From contig CAZSOQ010000293.1 of assembly GCA_964608495.1 (NCBI GenBank), positions 1 to 5,698 of the forward strand: a DNA stretch of 5,698 nucleotides, written 5' to 3'. The stretch is from JAKORR01 sp964608495. GTDB lineage: Bacteria > Armatimonadota > Zipacnadia > Zipacnadales > FEN-943. The translations under genes and the position numbers were made by a program. Numbering within the stretch: the first letter of the stretch is position 1; every line of letters starts with the position of its first letter. This document shows positions 1 to 5,635 of this stretch, one piece after another. Under the pieces are notes generated by a model, which saw only the letters and a list, made by a program, of their open reading frames with translations, ran no database searches and was not told the DNA's origin.

Positions 1-942
1 CGTCACCACGGCCACCCGCTCACCCGGCAGGCCCAGCGCTTCGGCGTGCCCGGGGGCGGCGCCTATGGCAGGCAGCGGCGCAACGGGCCTGCTCACGCCC
101 TCGGGCTGGGGATGGCGCCGCGTGGCGACCATCACGGACGGAGCGGAAGGTGCGGGAGTCTCGGGCTCCGCGGAAGCCGGCGCCGCCCGTCGCCCAGACG
201 GCGTCCGGGCTGAGGTCGAGCGCCCGGGCGTCGGCGGCCTGGCGGCCACCGCGACTGCGTCATGCGCCTCGCTCTCAGCCTCCGCACCGGGCCGTACCGC
301 AGGCGCGGGCGCGGCCGGCACGCCGACCGACGGCGCCACCACGGCGACGCGCCCGGCCGAGGACCCGGCGGGCTCCACGGTCCCGGACTGCATGAGATTG
401 GCGGCCAGAAGACCCAACAGCACGACCAGCGCGGCGGCGGCGGCCCAGGCGGGGCGGCCCACGAAGGCCGGTCGCGTCATCCGTCGGCTGGTAGCGGCCT
501 CGGCGGCGACCGATGCATGGATGCGCTCGCGCAGGCCGGCCGGCGCCGCCTCGGGCTGCACGGCCAGCGCGGCCTCGTGCAGGTCGAGCAGCTCACGATA
601 GGCGCGATAGCACCGGGGGCAGGTGAAGAGGTGGGTCTCGAAGCGCGCGACCAGGCGCTCAGCCAGCTCCCCGTCGCGGTAGGCATCCAGGAGCCGAAGG
701 CTGTCTGTGCACCCCAGCGGGCGCACGCCCTCGGTCGCGGCCACGGCCCGACCGATCTCGTCCGCCAGCTCGGGCGCTTGCTCTACGGGCAGAGCCCGTG
801 CCGCCGCCAGCACAGCCGAGAAACCAGCCAGCCGCCGACGGCAGTCAGCGCACGACTCGAGGTGCTCTCGGACGTCGCCGGTGGGAGATTGCTCGCCCGT
901 GGCGATGCTCTCGACTTGGCCCCAAGACAAACAGCGAGACAT
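1..942 (-). CDS. Tandem zf-HC2 (anti-sigma-like) zinc-finger membrane protein, partial at its C-terminus
   Basis: Translating the minus strand from the ATG at 942 gives 314 residues with no stop before the window edge, so the C-terminus is missing. Two modules share one spacing: C4-x22-H27-x3-C31-x2-C34 and C78-x25-H104-x3-C108-x2-C111. This is the HCC signature of the zf-HC2/ZAS fold found in zinc-binding anti-sigma factors; the second module also has the typical 'YRDGEL' stretch before its His. A hydrophobic segment at about residues 166-183 would form one membrane span, with the fingers on the cytoplasmic side. From about 185 onward the chain is rich in Ala, Pro, Ser and Arg and looks disordered. 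By family analogy the fingers could bind a sigma factor or sense redox or metal. No sigma gene is adjacent in the visible sequence, so the anti-sigma role is inference. The only SD-like sequence is a weak GGGG 9 nt before the ATG. No other in-frame start lies between the ftsA stop and this ATG. Confidence 0.85.
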   Translation of the reverse strand, partial: MSRCLSWGQVESIATGEQSPTGDVREHLESCADCRRRLAGFSAVLAAARALPVEQAPELADEIGRAVAATEGVRPLGCTDSLRLLDAYRDGELAERLVARFETHLFTCPRCYRAYRELLDLHEAALAVQPEAAPAGLRERIHASVAAEAATSRRMTRPAFVGRPAWAAAAALVVLLGLLAANLMQSGTVEPAGSSAGRVAVVAPSVGVPAAPAPAVRPGAEAESEAHDAVAVAARPPTPGRSTSARTPSGRRAAPASAEPETPAPSAPSVMVATRRHPQPEGVSRPVAPLPAIGAAPGHAEALGLPGERVAVVT

Positions 943-971
943 AGCAGTAAGCCCCGGATCGTCGTTGGTTT

Positions 972-1006
972 CACAGGAGTAGACAGTCGCGGCGACCGGA
1001 AGTTTC
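972..1006 (-). promoter_or_regulatory. Candidate ECF-sigma-type promoter for the zinc-finger gene
   Basis: Read on the minus strand, the spacer after ftsA contains GAAACTT (1006-1000), 15 nt, then GTCTAC (984-979). These differ by one base each from the E. coli sigma-E consensus elements GGAACTT and GTCTAA, at a suitable distance. The start of transcription would fall near 972, leaving a leader of about 30 nt before the ATG at 942. A perfect 5+1+5 dyad, GTCGC-C-GCGAC (996-986), lies in the spacer between the two boxes and could be an operator. In GC-rich DNA such matches also arise by chance, and the organism's own ECF consensus is unknown. Confidence 0.3.
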
Positions 1007-1025
1007 GCACCGTCGGGGATGAAGT

Positions 1026-2300
1026 TTACCGCCCGTGCGCGGCGAGCCAGCGGTGCCAGGCGCCGAGCGCTCGGCCCCACAGACACTGCAGCGCGTTGAG
1101 CGCGTCGGCCCCGCCTTCCCGCGTGGGAGTGACGCGGCGCGTGCACCAGTCGCCGGCCTCCAGGGCCATGAGAGCCAGGCCGACGGCCGTGGCGTACATG
1201 GGCTGGTCCACCAGATCGAAGCGCCCGCGCAGGGGCAGCGGGGAGCCTATCCGGGCCGGCAGGCCGCCCAGGATGGACGTAGCCAGGGACGCGGTGCCCG
1301 GCAGCTCTGCCCCACCGCCTGAGACCACTACGCCTGCCGGCGCCAGGCTCCAGAGCCCCTCCGCCGTGAGCTGCTGGCCCACGGCCTCGAGGATCTCCTC
1401 CATCCGGGCCTGGATGATCTCGGCCAGCAGCTTGCGCGACGCCCGCTCGCGCTGCTCACTGCCCACCACCGTGATGTCTATCTCCTCGTGCTCGGGCACT
1501 TCCTCGGCCAGCGCGTGCCCGAACTGGCGCTTGACCTGCTCCGCCTGCTCGGGGCTGATGCGCAGCAGCCTGGCGACATCCATCGTCACCTGGTTGCCAC
1601 CCACCGGGACGGCGGAAGTGTGGCAGATGCTGCCGTTGCCGAAGACTGCCAGGTCGGTGGTGCCGCCGCCGATGTCAATCAGTACGCAGCCGAGGCTCAG
1701 TTCGGCGTCGGTCAGCACGGCGCGGGCGGTGGCCGGTGGCTCGAGCACCTCGGCCGCCACCTGGACGCCCGCCCCGGTCACACAGGCCAGCAGGTTGTCC
1801 ACCACGCTCGCCCGCCCAGTGACCACGTGCAGCTCCACGTCCAACTGCCTGCCCATCATCCCCAGGGGCCGCTTGATGCCCTTCTCGCCGTCCAGCACGA
1901 AGTCGCGCAGGGTGTGCTGGATGATCCGCCGATCGGAGGTCATAGCGACCGACTCGCGCGCGGATTCCACGGCGTGGTCCATGTCCGTCTGGGTGACCTG
2001 CGGGCCGGCCACGTAGGCCCGCCCGCGGACGTTGGCCGAGGAGATGTGGCCGCCCGTCAACCCGACCCAGACGCGGGCTATGCGTGTCCCGCTCGCCTCC
2101 CCCGCCTCCTCTAGGCACCGGCGGACGGAGCCCAGGGCGAGCTCGCGATCCACGACGACCCCGCGCTGCATGCCGTCGGAAGGGACCAGACCTATGCCGA
2201 CGACGGCCATCTCGCCGGAAAGGTCCTCCTTCCCGACGACGGCGCAGACCTTGGTCGTCCCCACATCCAGCCCACAGACGCAGCCCTCTTGCGGACCCAT
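1026..2300 (-). CDS. ftsA: Cell division protein FtsA
   Basis: FtsA is an actin-like ATPase that polymerises under the membrane, anchors FtsZ filaments and recruits later divisome proteins. The product is 424 aa, close to the 420 aa of E. coli FtsA. Visible are the phosphate-1 motif GLDVGTTK (10-17), the FtsA-specific SHS2/1C region (about 82-160) with DRRIIQH and KRPLGMMG (about 123-150), the phosphate-2 motif LIDIGGGTTD (207-216), the GGNQVT motif (about 234-239) and the adenosine motif GVVVSGGGAELPG (323-335). The last 25 residues (about 399-423, many Leu/Trp/Ala with Arg and His) resemble the conserved amphipathic membrane-targeting helix. I chose the ATG at 2300 because AGGT lies 5 nt upstream and the family's N-terminus begins just before the first motif; a GTG at 2363 would add 21 unconserved residues. 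It follows the hydrolase gene by 70 nt and probably belongs to the same operon. No ftsQ or ftsZ is adjacent. Confidence 0.93.
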   Translation of the reverse strand: MGPQEGCVCGLDVGTTKVCAVVGKEDLSGEMAVVGIGLVPSDGMQRGVVVDRELALGSVRRCLEEAGEASGTRIARVWVGLTGGHISSANVRGRAYVAGPQVTQTDMDHAVESARESVAMTSDRRIIQHTLRDFVLDGEKGIKRPLGMMGRQLDVELHVVTGRASVVDNLLACVTGAGVQVAAEVLEPPATARAVLTDAELSLGCVLIDIGGGTTDLAVFGNGSICHTSAVPVGGNQVTMDVARLLRISPEQAEQVKRQFGHALAEEVPEHEEIDITVVGSEQRERASRKLLAEIIQARMEEILEAVGQQLTAEGLWSLAPAGVVVSGGGAELPGTASLATSILGGLPARIGSPLPLRGRFDLVDQPMYATAVGLALMALEAGDWCTRRVTPTREGGADALNALQCLWGRALGAWHRWLAAHGR

Positions 2301-2305
2301 AGTAG

Positions 2306-2309
2306 ACCT
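2306..2309 (-). promoter_or_regulatory. Ribosome binding site deciding the ftsA start
   Basis: The minus strand reads ACAGGTCTACT before the ATG at 2300. The AGGT core at 2309-2306 is 5 nt from the start codon. The competing GTG at 2363 lies 7 nt after the hydrolase stop and has only a poor purine run (CGGGA) directly before it. This favours the shorter 424-aa FtsA. Confidence 0.55.
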
Positions 2310-2370
2310 GTCCCCAGTCCCTGCAGCTCCTGTCCGGCCCTTCCCGCAAGCTGGCAGGGACACGTCCCGA

Positions 2371-3156
2371 TCATGCGCTTGCGCAGGCCGCGATGAGCTC
2401 TTCGCTGGTCAGCGTGAAGCCGAGGATCATCTCCACCTCCCACACAGCGGCCTTGGTAAGCATCATGCTCCCAAGGGTGTCGGCCGACTCTATGCCCGTC
2501 GTGCAGTCCCGCACCAGCATGCAATTGTAGCCCAGGGCCGCCATGGCCCGGATGCCATAGTCGCGCCCCACCACGCACATGTTGGTCGCGAAGCCGACGT
2601 AGAACAGATGCAGCAGCTTGCGGTGGCGGCACAGACGCTGAAGCTGAGACCCCCTGGCCATCACGAAGTCCCCCGGCTGGGGCTCGGCCTCGGGGATGAT
2701 CCGCCGGTCGCGGAGCTGGGACTGGATCTGCCGGTCCAGCTCGGGGGCGGCCTGCGGCTTCGCCAGGCCCGCGTAGTCGCCCGTACGGCTACGGAAGTCG
2801 GGCGGGGGCCAGGTCTGAGGGTCCCGCTCCGCCCCGAACAGCTCCTCGTCGCCCGCGTACTGAAGCCAAGGCTCGTACTTGTGCGCCGCCTCCGGCGCCG
2901 GCGCGTGCACGATCGTCACCCCGGCTCGCCGGCAGGCCTCGAGCATCGGCACGATCCGCTCTCGCGTGATCTCGGCCCCACGCTCCAGGTGCGAGCGCAG
3001 GTAGTGCCGATCCCAGACGTCCACGAGGACGAACCCGGCCTCGGCCGCCGGCAGGTCCACCTCCAGGAAGGCGCGGTGCAGGTCGGCCTCCGAGAGTTCG
3101 CACTTCGTGTGACCGCGCATGTTGCAGTAGCGAAGTCGCAGGTGAAGGTCGGGCAC
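2371..3156 (-). CDS. Isochorismatase-family cysteine hydrolase
   Basis: The 261-aa protein has the isochorismatase-like alpha/beta hydrolase fold, a superfamily that includes nicotinamidases, carbamoylases and isochorismatases. The nucleophile region is clear: 'YVGFATNMCVVGRDYG' places C194 after the G-x-x-T-N-x-C motif, followed by 'MAALGYNCMLVRDCTTGIE'. The catalytic acid is D46 in 'FVLVDVWD'. The third member of the usual Asp-Lys-Cys triad is not evident: the stretch 'GDFVMARGSQLQRL' (162-175) has Arg168 or Ala167 where a Lys is expected, and is shorter than usual before the next helix. The substrate cannot be told. The N-terminal 40 residues ('HLRLRYCNMRG...') precede the fold and look like a subfamily-specific extension. 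The GTG start at 3156 has AGAGGA 10 nt upstream (3172-3167), within the end of the acyltransferase gene, and only 6 nt separate it from that gene's stop, so translation is probably coupled. An internal ATG at 3120 lacks an SD. Confidence 0.85.
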   Translation of the reverse strand: MPDLHLRLRYCNMRGHTKCELSEADLHRAFLEVDLPAAEAGFVLVDVWDRHYLRSHLERGAEITRERIVPMLEACRRAGVTIVHAPAPEAAHKYEPWLQYAGDEELFGAERDPQTWPPPDFRSRTGDYAGLAKPQAAPELDRQIQSQLRDRRIIPEAEPQPGDFVMARGSQLQRLCRHRKLLHLFYVGFATNMCVVGRDYGIRAMAALGYNCMLVRDCTTGIESADTLGSMMLTKAAVWEVEMILGFTLTSEELIAACASA

Positions 3157-3162
3157 GAGGGA

Positions 3163-4290
3163 TCAGTCCTCTCGTTGGGCACACGGCCCCGGCGGGGCGG
3201 GGGGCCGCGGGTCCGGCTCCCTGACATCCCCGGCCCAGCCAGGCTCTCCCGGCACGGCGACCGCCTCGCCGCCAAGCTCTGCTTCCTCGCCCCCGAGCGC
3301 CGCGCGCACCTCCTCCAGCAACTGGTCCACCAGGTGTGGCATCGCGAGCCTGGGTCGGTCCCACGGCCGCACCCAGCAGCTGTTGGTCCACGACCACTGG
3401 TCCCGGTGACGGCGGACGGCCTCCTCAATGGCGCTGAGGAAGAGCTGGGTGGCCCTGAGCACATCCGCATCCCTGTCGTCCGACCAGGCCAGGTCGAAGG
3501 GCGGCCCGATCTCGACCGCCCAGCGGCACCGCCCCGCGGGCACGAGGAACATGGGCACGACGGGGCAGCCCAGAAGCCTGGCGAGGACCGAGGGCCCCGT
3601 GAAGGCGGGCATGGGATGCCCGAAGAACTCGACGACCGCGCCGCCTTCCGAGGCGTGCTGGTCCATGAACAGATGCACCACCCCGCCTCGCCGCAGAGCG
3701 TAGAAGACCGCCCGCTCGTTCGCGCCCCGGTAGTGGATGCCGACGCCGAACCCGGACACGATTCGGTCCAGCTCCTCCCCCAGCCGCCGGTCGCTGGCCT
3801 CGCGTATCATCACGGAGTAGGGGTATCCCTCCGCGCCCATCCTCATGCCCAGGAGAGGGAAGGGCCCCAGATGCGCGCCGATGGCCACCACACCCCGTCC
3901 CTGCGCCAGCGCCTCGTCCAGATGCTCCTTGCCTCGCAGCTCGACCAGCCGCCGGAGCTCCTCGGGGGAGCTGCGCCGGCAGCGCATGGTGAGGAACAGG
4001 CCCCAGAGCGCCGAGGGTAGCACTCCCCTGGCGATCCGGTGCAGCTCTTGGGGCGGTAGCTCGTCGCCCAGGCACAGTCGCAGGTTCTCCCGAATCCTCG
4101 CCTGCTGGCGACGCGGCAGGAGCTGGAGAAGCCACACCAGCCCGCCGGCCAGCCGCCGCAGCGCACACGGCGACATCAAGCCGATGAGATCACACAGCCC
4201 CAGCAGCAGCGTCCCCCCCAGCCACCGCCCTATCCTGACGACCAGCGGACGCTGGCGCCTCGTGGTCTCGGTCTCGGTCTTCTGCGACAC
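3163..4290 (-). CDS. LpxL/HtrB-like lysophospholipid (lipid A) acyltransferase family protein
   Basis: The family transfers acyl chains to lipid A precursors or related lipids at the inner membrane face. The 375-aa protein shows the family order: a hydrophobic N-terminal stretch (about 22-58), the 'RIRENLRLCLG' region (65-75), the catalytic histidine block 'VVAIGAHLGPFPLLG' with H140, 'VVHLFMDQHASEGGAVVEFFG' around D210-Q211, 'GPSVLARLLGCPVVPMF' (232-248) and the closing W-x(n)-W pattern 'DQWSWTNSCWVRPW'. The usual acid of the H-x4-D/E motif is replaced by P145. The protein is about 70 residues longer than E. coli LpxL (306 aa); the excess is a Gly/Glu/Pro-rich tail from about 312 on. The start is GTG at 4290 with AGGTG 9 nt upstream (4304-4300). 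It heads a compact run with the hydrolase and ftsA. The exact acyl acceptor cannot be inferred; without other lpx genes in view, a phospholipid or glycolipid acceptor remains possible. Confidence 0.85.
   Translation of the reverse strand: MSQKTETETTRRQRPLVVRIGRWLGGTLLLGLCDLIGLMSPCALRRLAGGLVWLLQLLPRRQQARIRENLRLCLGDELPPQELHRIARGVLPSALWGLFLTMRCRRSSPEELRRLVELRGKEHLDEALAQGRGVVAIGAHLGPFPLLGMRMGAEGYPYSVMIREASDRRLGEELDRIVSGFGVGIHYRGANERAVFYALRRGGVVHLFMDQHASEGGAVVEFFGHPMPAFTGPSVLARLLGCPVVPMFLVPAGRCRWAVEIGPPFDLAWSDDRDADVLRATQLFLSAIEEAVRRHRDQWSWTNSCWVRPWDRPRLAMPHLVDQLLEEVRAALGGEEAELGGEAVAVPGEPGWAGDVREPDPRPPAPPGPCAQRED
4264..4281 (-). repeat. Short 6-bp tandem repeat at the acyltransferase N-terminus
   Basis: Three near-identical hexamers (+ strand GGTCTC, GGTCTC, GGTCTT) encode the Thr-Glu run KTETET at residues 4-9 of the acyltransferase. 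A hexamer repeat can change copy number without shifting the frame, so it would alter only the length of the charged N-terminal tip. Confidence 0.5.
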
Positions 4291-4530
4291 TGGGTGCTAC
4301 ACCTATCCTCAAGATGAGTGCTTCGCTCGGCGCGGATGCCCTCGCAGGCCTTCCCCGGCCGGGTGGCCCCTGCTGTCAAGGGACGCCCAAGGGATCGGAA
4401 CACACGGACGCCCCGGGGGACCACGGCCTGAATCTTCCTGCTCCGCCCGCCATGGAGGGCCGCCTGCCAGGCTTCCCGCTCTGCCACCACGGGGCCTGAG
4501 TGCCCGCTCCCGCAGATAGGGCACGGTCCA

Positions 4531-4582
4531 GGGCTGCGTCCGGGTCAAAGATTAGCAGATATGGGCCTCGGACGCATAGCCC
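4531..4582. repeat. 12-bp inverted repeat with 2-nt bulge and AT-rich loop
   Basis: On the + strand GGGCTGCGTCCG (4531-4542) pairs with CGGACGC-AT-AGCCC (4569-4582): seven bp, a two-base AT bulge on one side, then five bp. The 26-nt loop is AT-rich compared with its surroundings. It lies 43 nt after the stop of the 336-aa gene and could fold in transcripts of either strand. There is no T-run after either arm, so it is not a standard intrinsic terminator. It could be a factor-dependent terminator or mRNA-end stabiliser for the upstream gene, an operator, or a structured leader. Confidence 0.6.
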
Positions 4583-4595
4583 AAGGCCAGCGCGG

Positions 4596-4622
4596 CAGGC
4601 GGAAGCGCCCTCTCAGCGCCTG
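4596..4622 (-). terminator. Small hairpin immediately after the membrane-protein stop codon
   Basis: CAGGCG (4596-4601) and CGCCTG (4617-4622) can form a six-bp stem with a 15-nt loop. An alternative five-bp hairpin CTCAG-CGC-CTGAG (4612-4624) directly abuts the stop codon. The position suits a 3'-end structure, but the stems are short and no T-run follows, so terminator function is weakly supported. Confidence 0.25.
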
Positions 4623-4624
4623 AG

Positions 4625-5635
4625 CTAAGGGCCGCCGGTGCCCGCCGGCTCGGCCTTGCCCTCCGCGGGGGCAACCACGCTGAAGCTGGCGGCGCTCAGG
4701 GCCTGGCTGGCTCCCTCCAGGTAGACGCCCACCGACCACGGCCCCGCCGGCAGCGGCTCCTGGCCCCCCCGGATGAAGGCCGAGGCGGTGCCGCCGACCC
4801 CTGGCAGCTCCAACCGGGTACGAACGCCCGGCACTTCCACGTCCTGGCAGAACCACACGACCTCCAGGACCGCGCCCTTGACGGCACCATCGTAGGAGAA
4901 GCACGCGAAGACTCTGGGGCTGGCGGCGGGGACCTGCGTCACCGGCTTCCCTGGCCGGCCCTGGCCGTCCACGCTCAGGCAGATGACCGGCCGGCTGACC
5001 AGCACGGCGCCCGCGGGCGGCTCCTGGCCCATTATCAGCTCCAGGTCCTGCAGCACGGCGAAGGACCCTGTGTCCGTCACACCCCTGTCGGCGGACAGCT
5101 CCACCTCGTAGATGCCCGGGGCGAAGCCCTCGCCCTCGCGCGGCGCCGTGAGCACGAAGTACCCCCTCGCGTAGGGCGCACGCTTCTCAGGCTGCCATTT
5201 CACACCCCGGGAGGGCATCTCCTTGCCGCCCAAGCGCCAGGTGAGCCTCACTCTGGCGTTCGCCGGCCAGCCCGGCAGTGAGTAGTGGTAGTAAGCTCGC
5301 GCCGCCGAGCCGGGCAGAGCCAGCGGGGCCCTGCCGGGCCGCTTCTCGCTCAGAGTCGCGCCGACGAAGTAGCCGTCGGCCGGCGCTTCCTCCTCCTCGC
5401 CGGAGGGCACCAGAGCCTGCGACGGAGCGGCCCCGGGTCGGGCCTGCGCGCCCGAAGGCCCCGGCCCCGGCGGGAGCCCGGTCCCCTTTCGCCTATCCGC
5501 CGAACCATAGTAGGCCCCGCCCAGGAAGGCCAGGGCTACCAACGCGGCCAGCGCCAGCACGTGCCAGGACCAGTCCGGCGACAAGACGGCCGGCAGCTCC
5601 GCGGTCTCTTCCCCTGATCCCGGCTCCACCGTCAT
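4625..5635 (-). CDS. Single-pass membrane protein with two similar beta-rich extracytoplasmic halves, function unknown
   Basis: I do not recognise a family for this 336-aa protein. The N-terminal 21 residues are acidic and probably cytoplasmic. Residues about 24-43 (WHVLALAALVALAFLGGAYY) form one membrane span followed by 'ADRRK'. Residues 50-87 are a Pro/Gly/Ala/Glu-rich linker. The rest has two halves of like pattern, about 88-195 and 207-322: each has an aromatic strand (ARAYYHYSLPG; PRVFACFSYDG), then a hydrophobic-Trp strand (NARVRLTWRLGGKEMP; GAVLEVVWFCQDVEVP), then 'APGIYEVEL' or 'PAGPWSVGVYLEG', then 'GSFAV' or 'ASFSV'. This looks like a tandem Ig-like or other beta-sandwich pair that could bind another envelope component. 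The inserted order, with the C-terminus outside the cytoplasm, is inferred from the span and linker. The ATG at 5635 overlaps the stop of the preceding gene (TAATG) and has AAGG 7 nt upstream, so the two genes are very likely translationally coupled. Confidence 0.75.
   Translation of the reverse strand: MTVEPGSGEETAELPAVLSPDWSWHVLALAALVALAFLGGAYYGSADRRKGTGLPPGPGPSGAQARPGAAPSQALVPSGEEEEAPADGYFVGATLSEKRPGRAPLALPGSAARAYYHYSLPGWPANARVRLTWRLGGKEMPSRGVKWQPEKRAPYARGYFVLTAPREGEGFAPGIYEVELSADRGVTDTGSFAVLQDLELIMGQEPPAGAVLVSRPVICLSVDGQGRPGKPVTQVPAASPRVFACFSYDGAVKGAVLEVVWFCQDVEVPGVRTRLELPGVGGTASAFIRGGQEPLPAGPWSVGVYLEGASQALSAASFSVVAPAEGKAEPAGTGGP

Larger units (their letters stand above)
4291..4624. other. 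334-bp intergenic region with no supported gene
   Basis: This gap separates the duplicated membrane protein (stop at 4625) from the acyltransferase (GTG at 4290). The reading frames across it are short, start with TTG or poor codons, lack SD sequences and have Arg/Gly/Pro-rich compositions typical of non-coding GC-rich DNA. The gap holds a small hairpin just after the upstream stop, a 12-bp inverted repeat at 4531-4582 and an AT-rich patch within its loop. A promoter for the acyltransferase-hydrolase-ftsA run is expected here, but I could not identify a convincing pair of -35 and -10 boxes. Confidence 0.6.

Noticed and set aside
262..2016. Long + strand open frame (584 aa)
   Set aside because: It runs opposite to ftsA and the zinc-finger gene, has Arg/Ser/Pro-rich sequence with no family motif, and is explained by the GC-rich codon use of the genes beneath it.
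2301..2363. GTG at 2363 as the ftsA start
   Set aside because: It would add 21 residues without any FtsA similarity, whereas the ATG at 2300 has a better-spaced SD and gives the usual N-terminus.
2032..4020. Very long + strand open frame (662 aa)
   Set aside because: It is antisense to three genes with clear family motifs. Its His/Arg/Gly-rich composition and lack of any domain mark it as a shadow of the strong third-position G/C bias.
4374..4379. Perfect TTGACA on the minus strand as a -35 box for the acyltransferase operon
   Set aside because: The next 16-19 nt lead into GGGGAA/GGGAAG with no TATAAT-like sequence, so no housekeeping promoter can be supported.
4462..4472. Short palindrome GCCTG-C-CAGGC in the intergenic gap
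   Set aside because: Five-bp arms of G and C are common by chance in this base composition, and no associated signal was found.
4230..4490. Possible 86-aa minus-strand gene crossing the acyltransferase start
   Set aside because: It overlaps the well-supported start of the acyltransferase gene, lacks an SD and shows no family resemblance.
4309..4548. Possible 79-aa minus-strand gene in the gap
   Set aside because: It starts with TTG inside the loop of the inverted repeat, has no SD sequence, and its composition is Arg/Pro/Gly-rich without recognisable structure.
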